DNA of 64,000 nucleotides from Apricaphanius iberus. Its lineage: Eukaryota > Chordata > Actinopteri > Cyprinodontiformes > Aphaniidae. The notes beneath the pieces were generated by a model. It worked only from the letters and a program-made list of their open reading frames with translations, was not told where the DNA came from and searched no databases. The position numbers and the translations under genes are program-made. The stretch's first letter is position 1, and each line of letters opens with the position of its first letter. The stretch is taken from assembly GCA_028564705.1 (NCBI GenBank), contig JAPXFQ010002662.1, forward strand, positions 744,001 through 808,000, in the 5' to 3' direction. Of this stretch, positions 34,071-45,989 are shown piece after piece.

Positions 34071-34690
34071 TCTGTCTACCTGCTCCTTTGTTCTACCATT
34101 CACAAGGGCCTTGGGACGTGGGCATGTCACTGGGGTGTGGGATCGAATTTCTGTCTTCGCTACCCGGTGGCGGCCTGGGTCCCAATTTTACTGTACAACT
34201 TAGACACTTACACTTGCAACATTTACATGACACACGCACATGTAGGGACCTGCCGGTGGATGCGCCTCTGCGCTGGAGGCGGTGCTGGTGCCCACTGCTT
34301 AACTGCATCCAGACACTGAGGGCCCGGGGTGGGAGATGGGGATGCCCAGCAGCATTCCCATGTCCCACCCTTCTTTTTTAAGTGCACATTAGAACAACAC
34401 GCAACAATACCACAATTGAGCGGGGGGCCATCAGGGGTTTGAGCCCGGATGGCATATCAGGCCGTCTGGTCGGGGACCTGGGCTGGTGGGCTACTCTTGC
34501 CGGGGTGGGGGCCTTGGCGGTCTGCTTGTCCCCGTCCTGGTGGGCAAGGGGTTCGTCTCCCGGGTGCAGGGGCAGGTTGCTCTATTGGGGCGTCTGTCCC
34601 TGGGCCTGGGAGTATGGAGTATGTATGGGGCGTGGCATTTATACCAAAGAGCTCTAGTTTGAGGCCTGGACATGTTTTGGTTTAAGCAGG
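34071..34690. mobile_element. GC-rich insert resembling a LINE 3' UTR
   Basis: A sharply GC-rich block within AT-rich surroundings, flanked on both sides by Tc1 remnants. It has G runs such as ccggggtgggggccttggcg (34500) and an odd 'cacttacacttgcaac' motif at 34205. ORFs on both strands are by-products of the composition. The texture resembles 3' UTRs of fish LINEs, but no RT sequence is attached and the assignment is tentative. Confidence 0.35.
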
Positions 34691-34744
34691 GGAACTGGAT
34701 CATTTTAATCGATAATGATGTAGTGTGTCACAATTAGTAACCTT

Positions 34745-35035
34745 TGTTACTTTGGTCTCCCAGCTGTCTTCAAGTCATTGACCATTGGTTCTTGGATTCT
34801 TGCTCAACATTTTTGCTCCACATTTTTGTGCTCAGTTTGACCCCAAGGGGTGAGATCTTGCATTGAGCCCCAAATTGAGGGAGATTATCAGTGTATGTCC
34901 TACATTTTCTAATAATTGCTTCCACGGTGGATTTCTTCACACAAATATGTCTCCCTATTGCAGATACAATCTTCACAGCCTGGTGCAGGTCTCTACAATT
35001 TAGTATCTGGTGTCTTTGACAGCTCTTTGATCTTG

Positions 35036-35040
<5 letters not shown>
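34745..35040 (-). mobile_element. Tc1-like transposase N-terminal fragment
   Basis: On the minus strand the frame reads VKKSTVEAIIRKCRTYTDNL, then PQFGAQCKISPLGVKLS: the second half of the Tc1 helix-turn-helix domain and the linker that follows it (compare 'GRPRKISPR'). The remainder of the element is missing. It ends against an (AT)n tract. Confidence 0.8.

Positions 35041-35073
<33 letters not shown>
35041..35073. repeat. (AT)n microsatellite
   Basis: Pure AT alternation directly beside the Tc1 fragment; Tc1 elements insert at TA, so AT tracts are favoured targets. Confidence 0.93.
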
Positions 35074-35076
<3 letters not shown>

Positions 35077-35459
35077 CAGACCAAAATTTTCCAACAGTCA
35101 ATGAGTTTTCCTTCTTTTCATGACTGCATTGTAGATTCTCAATTAAGGGCATCAAAACTATGAATGAATACATAATGTATGGAACTGTATGTACTACTGT
35201 ATGTACTTAAAGAAAAATGGTAAAATAACTGATTTTATGTGTTATATTTTAGATTTGTCAAAGTAGCCACCTTTTGCTTTGATTACTGCTTTGCCTTCTC
35301 TTGAGCGAAATAGTTTTACAACAGTCTTGAAAGTGAATATAATATTATAGAGACCTGCCAATATCCTTTTTTTCATGAAAAAGTGAAGGAATTGTATTAC
35401 TGAAATCACTATAATCATGTTTAGTTAACACTGGAGATGAAGTCATTATATACAAGGTT

Positions 35460-35642
35460 TCTGAGTGATTGTAGCAAAGTGGTTAGTGCAGCTGCTTAGA
35501 AAACAGAGGCTCTTTTCTGAGTTTGAGTCCCATCCCCTGCTTTTTTGTGACATATAGCAACCTAAATGTTTTAGTTTGGTGCATTCTTGATCGAGCTGTA
35601 TTAGAACAAATTGGGACAATAAAGGATTATTCAATTCAATTC
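35460..35642 (+). mobile_element. Possible tRNA-derived SINE
   Basis: A box A-like sequence (tagcaaagtggttagtgcag at 35471) and a box B-like sequence (gagtttgagtcccat near 35519) are about 45 bases apart, as in a tRNA. A tail ends with attgggacaataaaggatta and a ttcaattcaa simple repeat. Different from the 12895 SINE family. Old and diverged. Confidence 0.55.
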
Positions 35643-37488
35643 AACGTGTTTACTTTTAGTTCACTTAACAAAATTTATTATTGCTAAATCAACCCAAATC
35701 AGTTGGGTGGAAATTATTTACATAATTTTATTATGTCCACCCGACGAGTTTTTTTGTTTAGTGTACTGTTGACAGAGAGAGTAGTACAGTGTAAAATGTT
35801 CATTTCATATCAAAGATTGGTTAATTTTGGCAAAAAACTAAAGGATTGATGTTGCAGTTTCCTACAAAGAAAACATTTACATTTTAGTTACTTTATTATA
35901 TACATTTTATTGTTATCAGAGAACTACTTACTGGAAAATTTACTGCATGTACAGTTTGATTTTAAATATCATTACACTCTTTTTTACTTTGTTTCCTGAC
36001 TGTACTGAAAACTGGACCATGAAATTAAAACCAAACATACCAAACTGGAATTTTTTGCCGCATTATTACCCAATTATATTTAATCACAAATTGCTTTTAG
36101 ATTTTTTGGCACTTACTTTTGAATTTTGTTTTAAATTATAAATATTTGTCTTTGAATTTCATAAATATAAGGATAAATCCTACTCACATCATTAACATTT
36201 TTCCCTCCACTCAACTTTGAGTTTACATGAATTTGCTTGTTAGAAGAATTCTTTGACCCAGCAACTTTTTCAGCAATGACCTTACTTCACTTGTGACCTT
36301 GTCGAGGGTGTCTTAATTGACAGTCCCTAACAAGATTGCAAACAATTTTCAACAATCTTTTTCCTTATTGGCCTCAAGACATATTCAAATACTCTAAGAA
36401 CTACATTTTTTGCTTCCATTAACTGTAATCAGTAATCATCAGATTTATAGAAATAAACACCTGAATTGTGTAACTTTGTCTATAATGAAGCTTTATGAGA
36501 GTTAATTTTTTGTACCTACCTAATGAAATAAAGAAATGCTTCCATTATTATTTTAATATCTTGGAATACAGTAATGAGAGCAACCTCTTGTTGGATAATA
36601 TTTCATATATTCCCTTTAAACAGCACACTGTGACACCTTTAAGGAAGTTTGTTTAAAGTAAGGATTGTGAAAGCGAATCAAGTCGAGAAGTGGTTGGTTT
36701 GAATTGGTGTACAAAATGGCAAAGATGGAAAATGACCCTGAGATACAAAAACATAACCTGTAACTTCAATGCAAAATAAAATCCAAGACCAAAACCAACA
36801 AAGTGTAATTTAAATAGGACTCTGACTGAAATGAAAGAATTGAGATGGTTAGATTTATGTATGTGAGAGTAATTTTGTGCAAACACTTCAATAATGTTTC
36901 ACATCGACCTAAAATGACTTGTTCAAGATGACAAGATGATGATTCCAAACAGGATGCAGTTGACAGAGAGGTCAACCAAGTAGAATATGGGAAAACATAG
37001 GAAAACAAGAATGGGAAGCTGAATAACAAAAAACAGACGGAGCTGAAAAGGGACTAACCCCCAAACATACAAGAAACAGAAGACAGCAATAAACTTAAAA
37101 ACTAAACAAATGGATGAACATCTACGGCAAGGGTAATATATGTCAATATGTCAAGCCTTTATGAAAATAAATAAAACAGAAGGAAAAGCTAAGAATAAAA
37201 ACAAAAGACCTCAGAACATACTAGAATCATGACAATTAATCTTTACTCAGAAAGACTTTTATGGCACCCAAATTTGAATTTCCACAGAAAGAATAAACTG
37301 AATCCTGTTCTTACTGCTAAGCACAGAAAAAAAGAAATGTTCTGTTTAATACACACTAGTCCAAAGGAATGCGCAGTTAATCTACTGTTGAATTGAAGAT
37401 TTTGGCCCATGACAGAGATGTAGGAAAATATCCATACATGGATATATCACAGTATTTTATATCAGATTATTGTATCTATGTTCAAAAG

Positions 37489-37489
<1 letters not shown>
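35643..37489. other. Unassigned AT-rich stretch
   Basis: No gene or named repeat recognised. A weak inverted pair (ttgggtggaaattatt / attatgtccacccgac, around 35704-35747) is the only structure noted. Confidence 0.45.

Positions 37490-37542
<53 letters not shown>
37490..37542. repeat. (AT)n microsatellite
   Basis: The longest AT alternation in the window, about 26 units without interruption. Confidence 0.95.
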
Positions 37543-37544
<2 letters not shown>

Positions 37545-38159
37545 TGTGATTTTTATTTTATTTTTATTTTTTTAGAAAAATCAATGGGAGCATTAATGAT
37601 GGAGAATTTAATAATTTTTTAAAGTACAATTGAAGTATGATACTTAGTGATGGTTTTCACCTCCTTCATTCCAGTGAATCATTTAGATCTTATTATAAAC
37701 TGGATTTGAAAAGTATGAAAAAGGTTGGAGTGTTTGGAAAACTGCAACAGTTTTTCGACAGCTAAAATCGATTTTGAAAATCAAAATATATATTTTTACT
37801 AATAGTATCGTAATATATCTGTATTCTTATAAATGCACAGCCCTAGCCGATGCAATAAAAAATAAAACCACCCTTACATACCCTTAGAATAGACAGACCT
37901 TGGTAAAAGCTTCAGAGAAGACTGTTTGGATCTGAAAGAATCTGTTGTTTATTTTATTTTCCATCTTTGCAAACCTTGGATAAATTGATCCTAACAGTGG
38001 CTTTTTTAAATGAAACAACTATAATAAACAAAGTAGAATGCATAAAGCTGTAAAGCTTGTTACCAACGTCACATTTTCCTTAGCACCTGTTTGACCAAGC
38101 CTCACCATTTTTCTATATAAATGTCTTGTTTAATGAGGAAAAGGAATAGATTTTGTTAT
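37543..38159. other. Unassigned stretch with hAT-like end
   Basis: At 37795-37847 tatcgtaatatatctgtatt then 'cacagccctag' resembles the end of a fish hAT element in reverse orientation. Otherwise nothing is recognised. Confidence 0.35.
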
Positions 38160-38465
38160 TACTGATGAGGGCAGAGATTCCCGTCTGTGGGCAGAGGACA
38201 TTCATAATAAGCAGCCGGTACACCGTCACCAAACCTGAAGTAATTATTGTCTCAAGATAAAAAATGGAAAGCATGGGTTATTTTTGAAGGATAAAATAAA
38301 CCAGAGATAGAAATGACCTTAATATTATTTCTATCCCCAGGCATTTCCAGTACGAGTGCTCCATCGGAGGGTTTGATAAAAGGATTAGGTGGTCAGCTTT
38401 TGGCTGCAGTCAAATCTGAATGTGGCGGGAGAGCTGATTGAATAATTCTTGTTTCCTTTCTGCCA
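38160..38465. promoter_or_regulatory. Candidate conserved non-coding element
   Basis: Transposon-free block of balanced composition with AT-rich factor-like cores (cattcataataagcagccg at 38199, gaagtaattattgtctc at 38238, attgaataattcttgtttcc near 38438). The last resembles forkhead and SOX-type sites. No coding frame. Confidence 0.3.
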
Positions 38466-39719
38466 ACCTAGCAGTCTTCTTTGGGAAAAGTAAAAAATCA
38501 GCATTATGTCAGATTTGTAAATGTGCTCTATGTGTCTGTAGATTTCTGTCCACCCACTGCTGTCTGACCAGCTGCCTTCCTGAACAGTAAATCTGAGGAT
38601 GTGAAAAACTGATTCCTTATGCTTCTGGCTTCACCGACACTTAACGTAATAGTCTTCATTTTCCCAAATTTTAAATGATAATTTGTGGTACATGAGCAAC
38701 GCTCCCTTGCAAAAATATTTACCATAAATTTCATTGAAGTATTTCCTTTTGTCAAGTTAAAATCAAGATGTTTCGTGCGTTATAGGCATAATTTTACGAC
38801 AGCACACCACAAAGCAGGATTTAATTGAAAAGAATTAAAAAATAATTTTTTCTTTTTACAAATGGGATCCTGAAAACTGCATTGATATGTAGACCTTTCA
38901 GTTCTTGCTCATCACCTTTCCTTTCCCCTGGTGTTTTTTTGGAGGTGATGGAAAACATCCTAACCCGGCTTGGCCTCTTGAGACCACAACCACCACTGTG
39001 CTGTGATGCATCCTCGCGCCAGTTGCTTGAACAGCCTTCTCTAAACCTTCAACCTTCAGGTCGACTGTGTCTCTGTACTGCACAACTTCTCTTGCTCTTT
39101 TAAACTTTAATACCTCTTCCAAGAATTTGAAGGGCAGCTGCAGTTTGTTTTTACATCTATAGAGTTAAATACTGCTCAGGCTATTTGATAACCCGAGCTA
39201 TCTCCAGTGGTAGTTGCTAATTTTCCTCTCTGAAGTCAACCATAGACACAGAAAGGGTGTAGACAAGAATGGGGCCAAGCAATCCTTCAAAGAACACCAT
39301 GCTGATAAACCCAAGCTTTCAGTTTTCCAGGAAGACCAGATTTGTCACAGCTGTCCGCGATCGGTCCAACTTAGCACGGGTTGATTGGAAAGACGCTGAG
39401 TCCCTCAGAGAGCTATCAAATATATTTCCCAAACTCTTGTCTGGCATTTCTGCAACTGTTGGAATGGCGGTGCCTCAGAGGAAAAAGATCTCTACTCTGC
39501 TGGTTAAAGTCCGTTCAGGACCCACTGGCAGCCTGGAAATGATGTGACAGTGAGGTCGTTCATGAACGCCCTGATGGATGGTTGCCTTTGTCCAGGGTTT
39601 GTTTGTTATAGACACATTAAATCAAAATATAACACGTTTTCTTGTAAAGTGCCTTAAGATCTGCTGTGAATTGGCGCTATATAAATAAACTGAAATGAAA
39701 CTAAATCGAATTAAGTTCT
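38466..39719. other. Unassigned, ending in a LINE-like 3' tail
   Basis: Two GC-richer ORF areas (38880-39120 and 39269-39547) have no recognised domain; a decayed LINE is likely because the stretch ends with aagtgccttaagatctgctg and 'gaattggcgctatataaat' (39644-39690), a widespread fish LINE tail. I could not find an RT motif. Confidence 0.4.
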
Positions 39720-40309
39720 TGTTTTTAAAGTGCGATAATGTGAAAAAGTTCAAGGGGTATAAATAGCTTTGCAAGGCTCCGGGCAATTTTGGGGAAAGAA
39801 ATCTACAACAAACTGAAGTCTGAGTCAGAACTTGTCGACTTGTTAAGTGGCTTTTTTGAAACAATAAAAAATTAGATTAACTTTCTATTAGATTGACTTT
39901 CTCTTCTTTGTTTTCCAATGTATATGTGTGCCCAAGCACCAAGTTATAAGATTCCTAAGCCAAAATTAACAGTAGTTTTATACATAAACAGTAGTTTTAA
40001 ACAATAGTTCTATACATAAACATATAATATAAAACTGCCAGTTATGTGACCTTCAGTTTGAATGAACAATACTTGGCTTTTGACTATTTTTTATTATTTT
40101 TTAAAAATCTAATTTTAAAGTTTAAAAAAATCCATAAAGCGTAATTATTAACAAAGCTGCTCTTCAACTGTTTAAATGAACTAAGTCGCTAGACTGATGT
40201 GGGTCATCTGGAGTTCAACATCAGGCAAATGCTCCAAAAATCATATTCCATATTTGAATGAATTTTTATTCAAGCCGTTAAAATAACAAAACATTATTCA
40301 TCTGCTCTT
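39720..40309. other. Unassigned AT-rich stretch
   Basis: Nothing recognised beyond A/T-rich simple sequence; a local duplication of acataaacagtagtttta occurs at about 39980-40000. Confidence 0.45.
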
Positions 40310-40515
40310 ATCAGGTATCATCAGCCCTCAGAGCCGCCTGCCATTAAAGCGTGCGACCTCGGAGTTTACTTATCATAACAGGACTGCGACCTCCTGACCT
40401 GCAGTCATTACTGCTGTTGCCTCCAATCAGCCCTCCACAGTGCTCTGATAAAGCACTCTGGGACCAAACAAGCTGCTGGGATGGAAGTGACATAAAATTT
40501 ATGCATGTGTGTTAG
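40310..40515. promoter_or_regulatory. Candidate conserved non-coding element
   Basis: A compact, GC-balanced, transposon-free island between AT-rich flanks, containing gccattaaagcgtgcgacc at 40340, gctctgataaagcactctgg at 40442 and ttatgcatgtgtgttagagc near 40499. Texture suggests constraint, but only alignment could show it. Confidence 0.3.
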
Positions 40516-42796
40516 AGCTGTGACAGTACATGCATGCCCACGGGTAAATCGGATGTTTTCTTACCCCTGAGGACTGAGACACGCTTACAGTTACTAGAGA
40601 AAAAGTTAAAGGTGTTTATTTTCTGTAGAAATATCTGTCACATATTCATTGGGAACTTCTGGATTTATTCTTTTTTAACAAAAAAGGTACTAAAGTACTA
40701 AACAGAAATATATGAAACTTTAATGTGGAAACTGTGTAAAACCTCTTAAGGAGAGTGCATTGGAAAAGAGAATATTCATCCAAAATCTTTGAAACGTATG
40801 AAGAAAATATTAAAAACTGAAACAATAAAGCCTTTTAAATGAGATTGTGAACATTAGTATCCATTCAAATTATTTTTGGACAATGTAACTTAAGTAGTTA
40901 AGACGGCATTTAAAAAAAAGTGTTTTCCTTCTTCAAAAGCAACAAAAAAATAAACACATTAAATGTGACCAAAAAGAAAAAATCTATTCATTTTTACATT
41001 TATATAAAGTCAAATAAGAAGCTGAATCTGATAATATTTAACCCTCCAACACTAGCTAGAAAGCTCATTTTCTTACCTGAAAACATCTGCATCATCATAG
41101 TGATGTTGTCACAGTGTGAGGATTAGAAATTGTGACACAGAGACGCATAGTTTTTTTTTGTTTGTGTAGGAACCTAAATGTAAACAGACATGATGCATAG
41201 GTAGATGAAAAAATAAAGATACCTAATGAAATAAACCATAATCCTACAAGAATGGGAGTCCAGAAATTCCAGAAAATGAAAACATGATTCTTAAAATACG
41301 AAAAACAAGCAGGTGAGCAACAAAAAGAACTTGCAACAAATTAGGCCCCGTTCAGACTTGATGTCAGCATCCTTCCGCGCTGACTGGAATATGAGTAGAT
41401 AAGCCAAACAGTCATTTATACCTGGCATGTGATAGAATCCCATGCAGAAAAAATAGAACAGCCACGTCACCAAGTGGACGATTGGCCACAAGCTTTTTAG
41501 CAGTTGTTCTATAGAGAACCAGGGGGGAACATAATAAGGGTCATTAGTGAAACAAAACAGAAATGGATCAGTGGAGACAAATTCACAGAGAAGAACCTGA
41601 GAACTATGAAACGCCAAAAATGCTCAAAATTAAATAAATACAACATTATGAAATAAATATCCCCAAGAATACATAAGAGAAAGATATAATTCTCCAATGA
41701 AAAAAAAAAAAAAAGAATGCACATAAAAGTTTAAGCTAATTAGTATGAAATCATTTGATGACCCTTTAAAATACATTCATTAATATAAAACATTATTTCA
41801 ATAAATTGTTTTATTAATTATTCATTTTGGAGCATTTTTAATTCATATCATCAGTTTTTATTCCAAAATTTCTTTTTTCAGAAATTCAGCTTTCATTTCA
41901 CAACAGTGCTTTTTCCCTTGGCTTATTTCTTTCAGAATGTCACTTTTCAACTGAATGACTTCGTCTGCCGGTCTGGGTCAGTGGGCTGGATCTGCAAGTC
42001 TATTGGTGGATGCTTAAACATTCCCCTTCCTGGATACCTGTTCTCACTCAATGTGAGCAGCCTGCTGTATATCTAGCAACAGCATGCAGAGTCAAGGGTC
42101 GCACAGTGGTCTCCAACACTGGTCCTCGAGAGCTACTGTCCTGCAGGTTTTAGTTCTATCCCAGCTCCAACACTGAATCAAAAGAAAAGCTCTCTGATCA
42201 AATTGAAAGGCATATTATATCAGAGTTGTTTAACAATAAAACAATAGGCATTCAGGGCTAAACCACTGACCTTTATTGGCAGGTGAACTCATTCAGTTGA
42301 ACAGTGTGATTGTATAATAAGTCGCCACTGGAAGATCTGCCCAGGGTGTACCTCGCCTCTCACCCCATGATTGCTGGAGCTGGGCACTGCCCCCACCTCC
42401 CACTTTGTAATTAAATAAAAATGGCTAAAATATAATCACCATTATTAGGGAAAAATACAGTTAAATGGTGTCTTATGATGCATAAATAATAAATAATGTC
42501 TTATAATGTCTTAAAAATGCATTTTTAAAGGAATCTGAAAAATATTTCTGTGTAAAATATAAACTGACAATTATTTATTAATATCTGTTTAATCACTCTG
42601 TATGTTTTATTTGATTGAATTTTTAGTTTAGTTTTTGACTGATTATTATTTATCTGCTTTACACTTTTATCTGATCATGTCTTATCATTCTCTTATATTT
42701 TATATTTTGGAATCCTATCAGTCTTAACATTTTATCAGTATTTTAATACTTAATCTCTTTTTTTTACTGTTTATTTTAATATTTTAACTTCTTATT
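40516..42796. other. Unassigned stretch
   Basis: AT-rich with an A run at 41700-41714. The minus-strand ORFs at 41291-41724 are hydrophobic by composition only. Near 42320-42420 a short block (ggtgtacctcgcctctcacc at 42346) resembles sequence common in fish LINE tails. No gene recognised. Confidence 0.4.
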
Positions 42797-43238
42797 TTAA
42801 TTTTCCTTCCAGTGTTTTCTCTGTGGGAGCCCTTTGCATTGGGAGCGGTGGTCGGCTGTTGCTGCCTGGGTGCTCTCCAGGCAGTGCCTGGGTGGAGGTA
42901 GGGGTACCATCCCTCCCTCCTCTGGGCACCCTGGGTCGGTGCCTTGGCTGCTGCTGTTGATCTGCAATGCAGATGGCTCCCATGATGGCGTTTCCTGGCT
43001 TATCTGCACTCAGCCCCTTGTTGCTTTTATTTACTGTTGCTTTTATGTGTGTGTGTGTGGTAGTTGAGTGTGTGGGAGATGGGGTGGGTAGGTAGGGGGG
43101 TTTGGTGTGGGGGTCGGGGGCTATAGTTGTGATGATGATTTTATTTTGGGTTTGGGAATGGTTGGGTTTGTGGGGTCATTGTAAACTGTAAAGCACTTTG
43201 AGAAGCTTTGTAGTTGGAAAAGCACTTTTTAAATAAAG

Positions 43239-43307
<69 letters not shown>
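42797..43307 (+). mobile_element. LINE 3' UTR ending in (GATT)n
   Basis: A GC-rich then G-rich block ending in gtaaagcactttgagaagct (43190) and 'aataaagtttgattgattg', followed by about 16 GATT units (43242-43307). The same 3' end without the long repeat occurs at 60030-60135, where LINE coding motifs precede it, so this is the 5'-truncated 3' UTR of the same or a sister family. The slippage-prone tail is typical of L2-like LINEs. Confidence 0.8.
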
Positions 43308-43308
<1 letters not shown>

Positions 43309-44224
43309 ATTATTGCACTTAGAATTTCATCTGCATTCATTTTTTTCTCAGTTTCATTCTCAAATTCTATATTTCACAGTTAGTGATTATTGTAGATTTT
43401 TCATTAAATTTTCTTTACTGAATTCTGAGCACTTTGGTCAACTTTGTTGCTTTTAAATGTGCTTAACGCCTATAGGTTAAATTGACTTCTGTGCAGTTTT
43501 GCTTCGGTCTGTTAACAATAGATTTTAAAAGTTCAATTCATTGGATGAAATTTCATGGCTCTTTAACTGCACTTATTTCACTCAATTCTGATGACTTAAT
43601 TTATTTTTAATTAACAAAATAGTCAGATTAGTGGAACATGCTTACACAAATACATTTAGCTCATACATAATATGAACATACGATAATCATACAATCATAA
43701 AAACACAAGGACATGTCAAGAAGATATATCTGAATGAAAATATTACTTTATCCATTCTGAATCAGCAGGATATAAGGGTTTTCTTCTTCTGGATAAAATT
43801 ACAATCTGTTTATGAAATGTCCTTTTTTAAAGGCAGCCTAGAGATTTATCTTTAAATTTGTATACACTGAAATATGCATTCATATAATAAATAATTTCAC
43901 AATCAAAATGCTTTGAAGTGAGCAACTAAGATTGTGTCAATCCCAGTGAGTTTAGTTAGATATAGGAACAAAGTAAAGTTTGAGTTGGCAAGGGGTGATG
44001 GATGGGTGGGGATAACATAACTTATTTTACAACTGTTTAAAAGTAGGGATTGGTTTCAAAAGCATCTAAAATTATGTCAAAAACCTGAAAGAAATATACA
44101 AATCCTTAGGCAAATCAGAAAACATTGTTGCTTGTAAAAGCACAATCAAGTTTGTTCAAATATCTCCTGGTTTGTGGTGATTATTGTTGGTAGCAGTATA
44201 GCTAGGATTGTTCAACCACTAATT
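43308..44224. other. Unassigned AT-rich stretch
   Basis: No gene or repeat recognised. Confidence 0.45.
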
Positions 44225-44356
44225 ATTTAAAGTATCAAAACACCAACACAACACCAAACCCAAAAAAACAAAAAAAACCAACAAAAAACCAAAACCCCAA
44301 AAAACCCACCAACACACCCCCAAACAAAAAACAACAAAAAAAAAACAAAAACACCC
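44225..44356. repeat. A/C-only low-complexity tract
   Basis: For about 100 bases nearly every base on the plus strand is A or C, in changing combinations rather than a fixed unit. The complementary strand is thus G/T only. Confidence 0.85.
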
Positions 44357-45229
44357 AATTTAACAACGTATTTATTTCAGTAAAGCACTTTATTCTAATT
44401 TAAATGGCATCTTCATAGCTTTGAAAATAAGTTATTGTTCATGTTTTCTCATTTAAAATTATCTTCTCAAAACTTTGGAACATCGGAATGCACCAATCAG
44501 AATTTTTTGGGTAACTTGGGACCAATTTTCAGATTTCTGTGAAGACCAGCCAATTCTGAGGCTGACGGATTCTGACTGAAACACAACAAGAAGGAAATGA
44601 ATGCAGACCCTTTAATAAAACAACAAGAATATCCCTATGTCTTCAGAGCACCACATACGTCTTCACTTCATCCCCTTTTCGTTTCTGACCTGGTGATCAC
44701 CGATCAGAGCCAATAAATGAACACACACCCGACCCTCGATGTCCCCCAAAAAATCATCTGATTCACAGAAATCTAAATTTGAAACTTGTATTACAAGTAG
44801 AGAGAAACCTGTTATTGCAGTAAATGTATTTAATATTAAACAATAAAATTGTGTTGTTTTTTCAAGGGCTTAGTTAACTGTCTACTTCTATAAGATGTAA
44901 GATGTAAAACAAGTCTACTTTAATTTTAAAAATGATCAGCATCTTGTGACTTATAAATTGAAGTGTAAATAAAAAAATTGTCATCTATTGTCTTTTTGCT
45001 TGATTTAAAAGAAACAATCAAATACAACAATGAAATGAGGACTTTTTAATACAGATCATTTCCTTTTATCTCCTCATGAACAGCATTTATTGCTCATGGA
45101 GGTGATTCAATAGTGAACCAACTCCGTTTCTTGGCTGATAGAAAACACATGGAAACACACAATCATGATAAAATCATTTGGTAAAACATGAACTATGTTT
45201 TTACCTTCACTGGGTATGAAGACGTCATG
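44357..45229. other. Unassigned, with a DNA-element scrap
   Basis: At 44483-44580 'catcggaatgcaccaatcag' and 'ccaattctgaggctgacgga' resemble a fish hAT-like non-autonomous repeat, with a possible mirrored piece at 44690-44715 (ctggtgatcaccgatcagag). No gene recognised. Confidence 0.4.
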
Positions 45230-45989
45230 TCCAGGAGCCAAAGGAGCACCACGCCTACAATCAGAGATGAATCCCTAATGAACTCACTCTGGAAAATGAT
45301 TGGTCAGGAAAATAAACCACTGACACTGACTGAGGTCAAAAGCTGACTTAGCACATATTGGTCATCTCATATGCATCACCAAATTCATAGATTGAGCTTA
45401 ATCACATTTCAGATGATGATCCATCTTCAGTAACTTCATATGTGTTTAATTAGAAAACTTTAAACCACCAGATAAATGTTAATAGAACATTGTATCGCTT
45501 GCTTTTCCATAAAATAATGCAGATCATCTCAGATCCACCTGCAGCTCAGCCTCCAAGGAGAACAATGCAAATGCCAAGTCCAACTCTGACTCCAGGAAGA
45601 CAATCAAACGCGTCTCTAAAAAAAATAAAACTTCGTATCATGCCTCTTCATCCCCCTCAAACAGCCTCAGTCTGCCTCTTGAGTGAAAAAATAAAAAACT
45701 CTCTAAAGTCCCTAAAGTATCCCATTGTCATTCCTAATCAGTCCTGAGAATCATAAACAATCTCACAACTTTTTTCCCCCCCTTTTATTCAGCTCTGTCT
45801 ATTTATGCAGTTCCCAGAAGGCATTGCCTTTCAAACTTCCTCTCTTGCGGCGAGGATGCTGGCAAAACAAACAAACCGTGGGAAACAAAACATGAAAGTC
45901 TCCAGAAATACCTGGTGGATGCCCAGAGGGAAGGCGCTGGACAGACAGATGAGCAGATAGGTTTCCTCTTTCCTCCTCTCTCAGGCTGC
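45230..45989. other. Unassigned, grading into a conserved-looking block
   Basis: Unique-looking sequence with no transposon signature. The 45490-45747 ORF has a basic, proline-rich translation without a recognised domain. Confidence 0.35.

Noticed and set aside
34035..34703. Several long ORFs on both strands
   Set aside because: GC-rich sequence with few stops; the frames overlap on both strands and show no domain.
35460..35540. Possible genuine tRNA gene
   Set aside because: Boxes A and B are weak, no cloverleaf with an acceptor stem could be drawn, and a SINE-like tail follows.
39269..39547. 92-codon ORF with plausible composition
   Set aside because: No recognised domain, and the stretch ends in a LINE tail, so it is more likely decayed repeat sequence.
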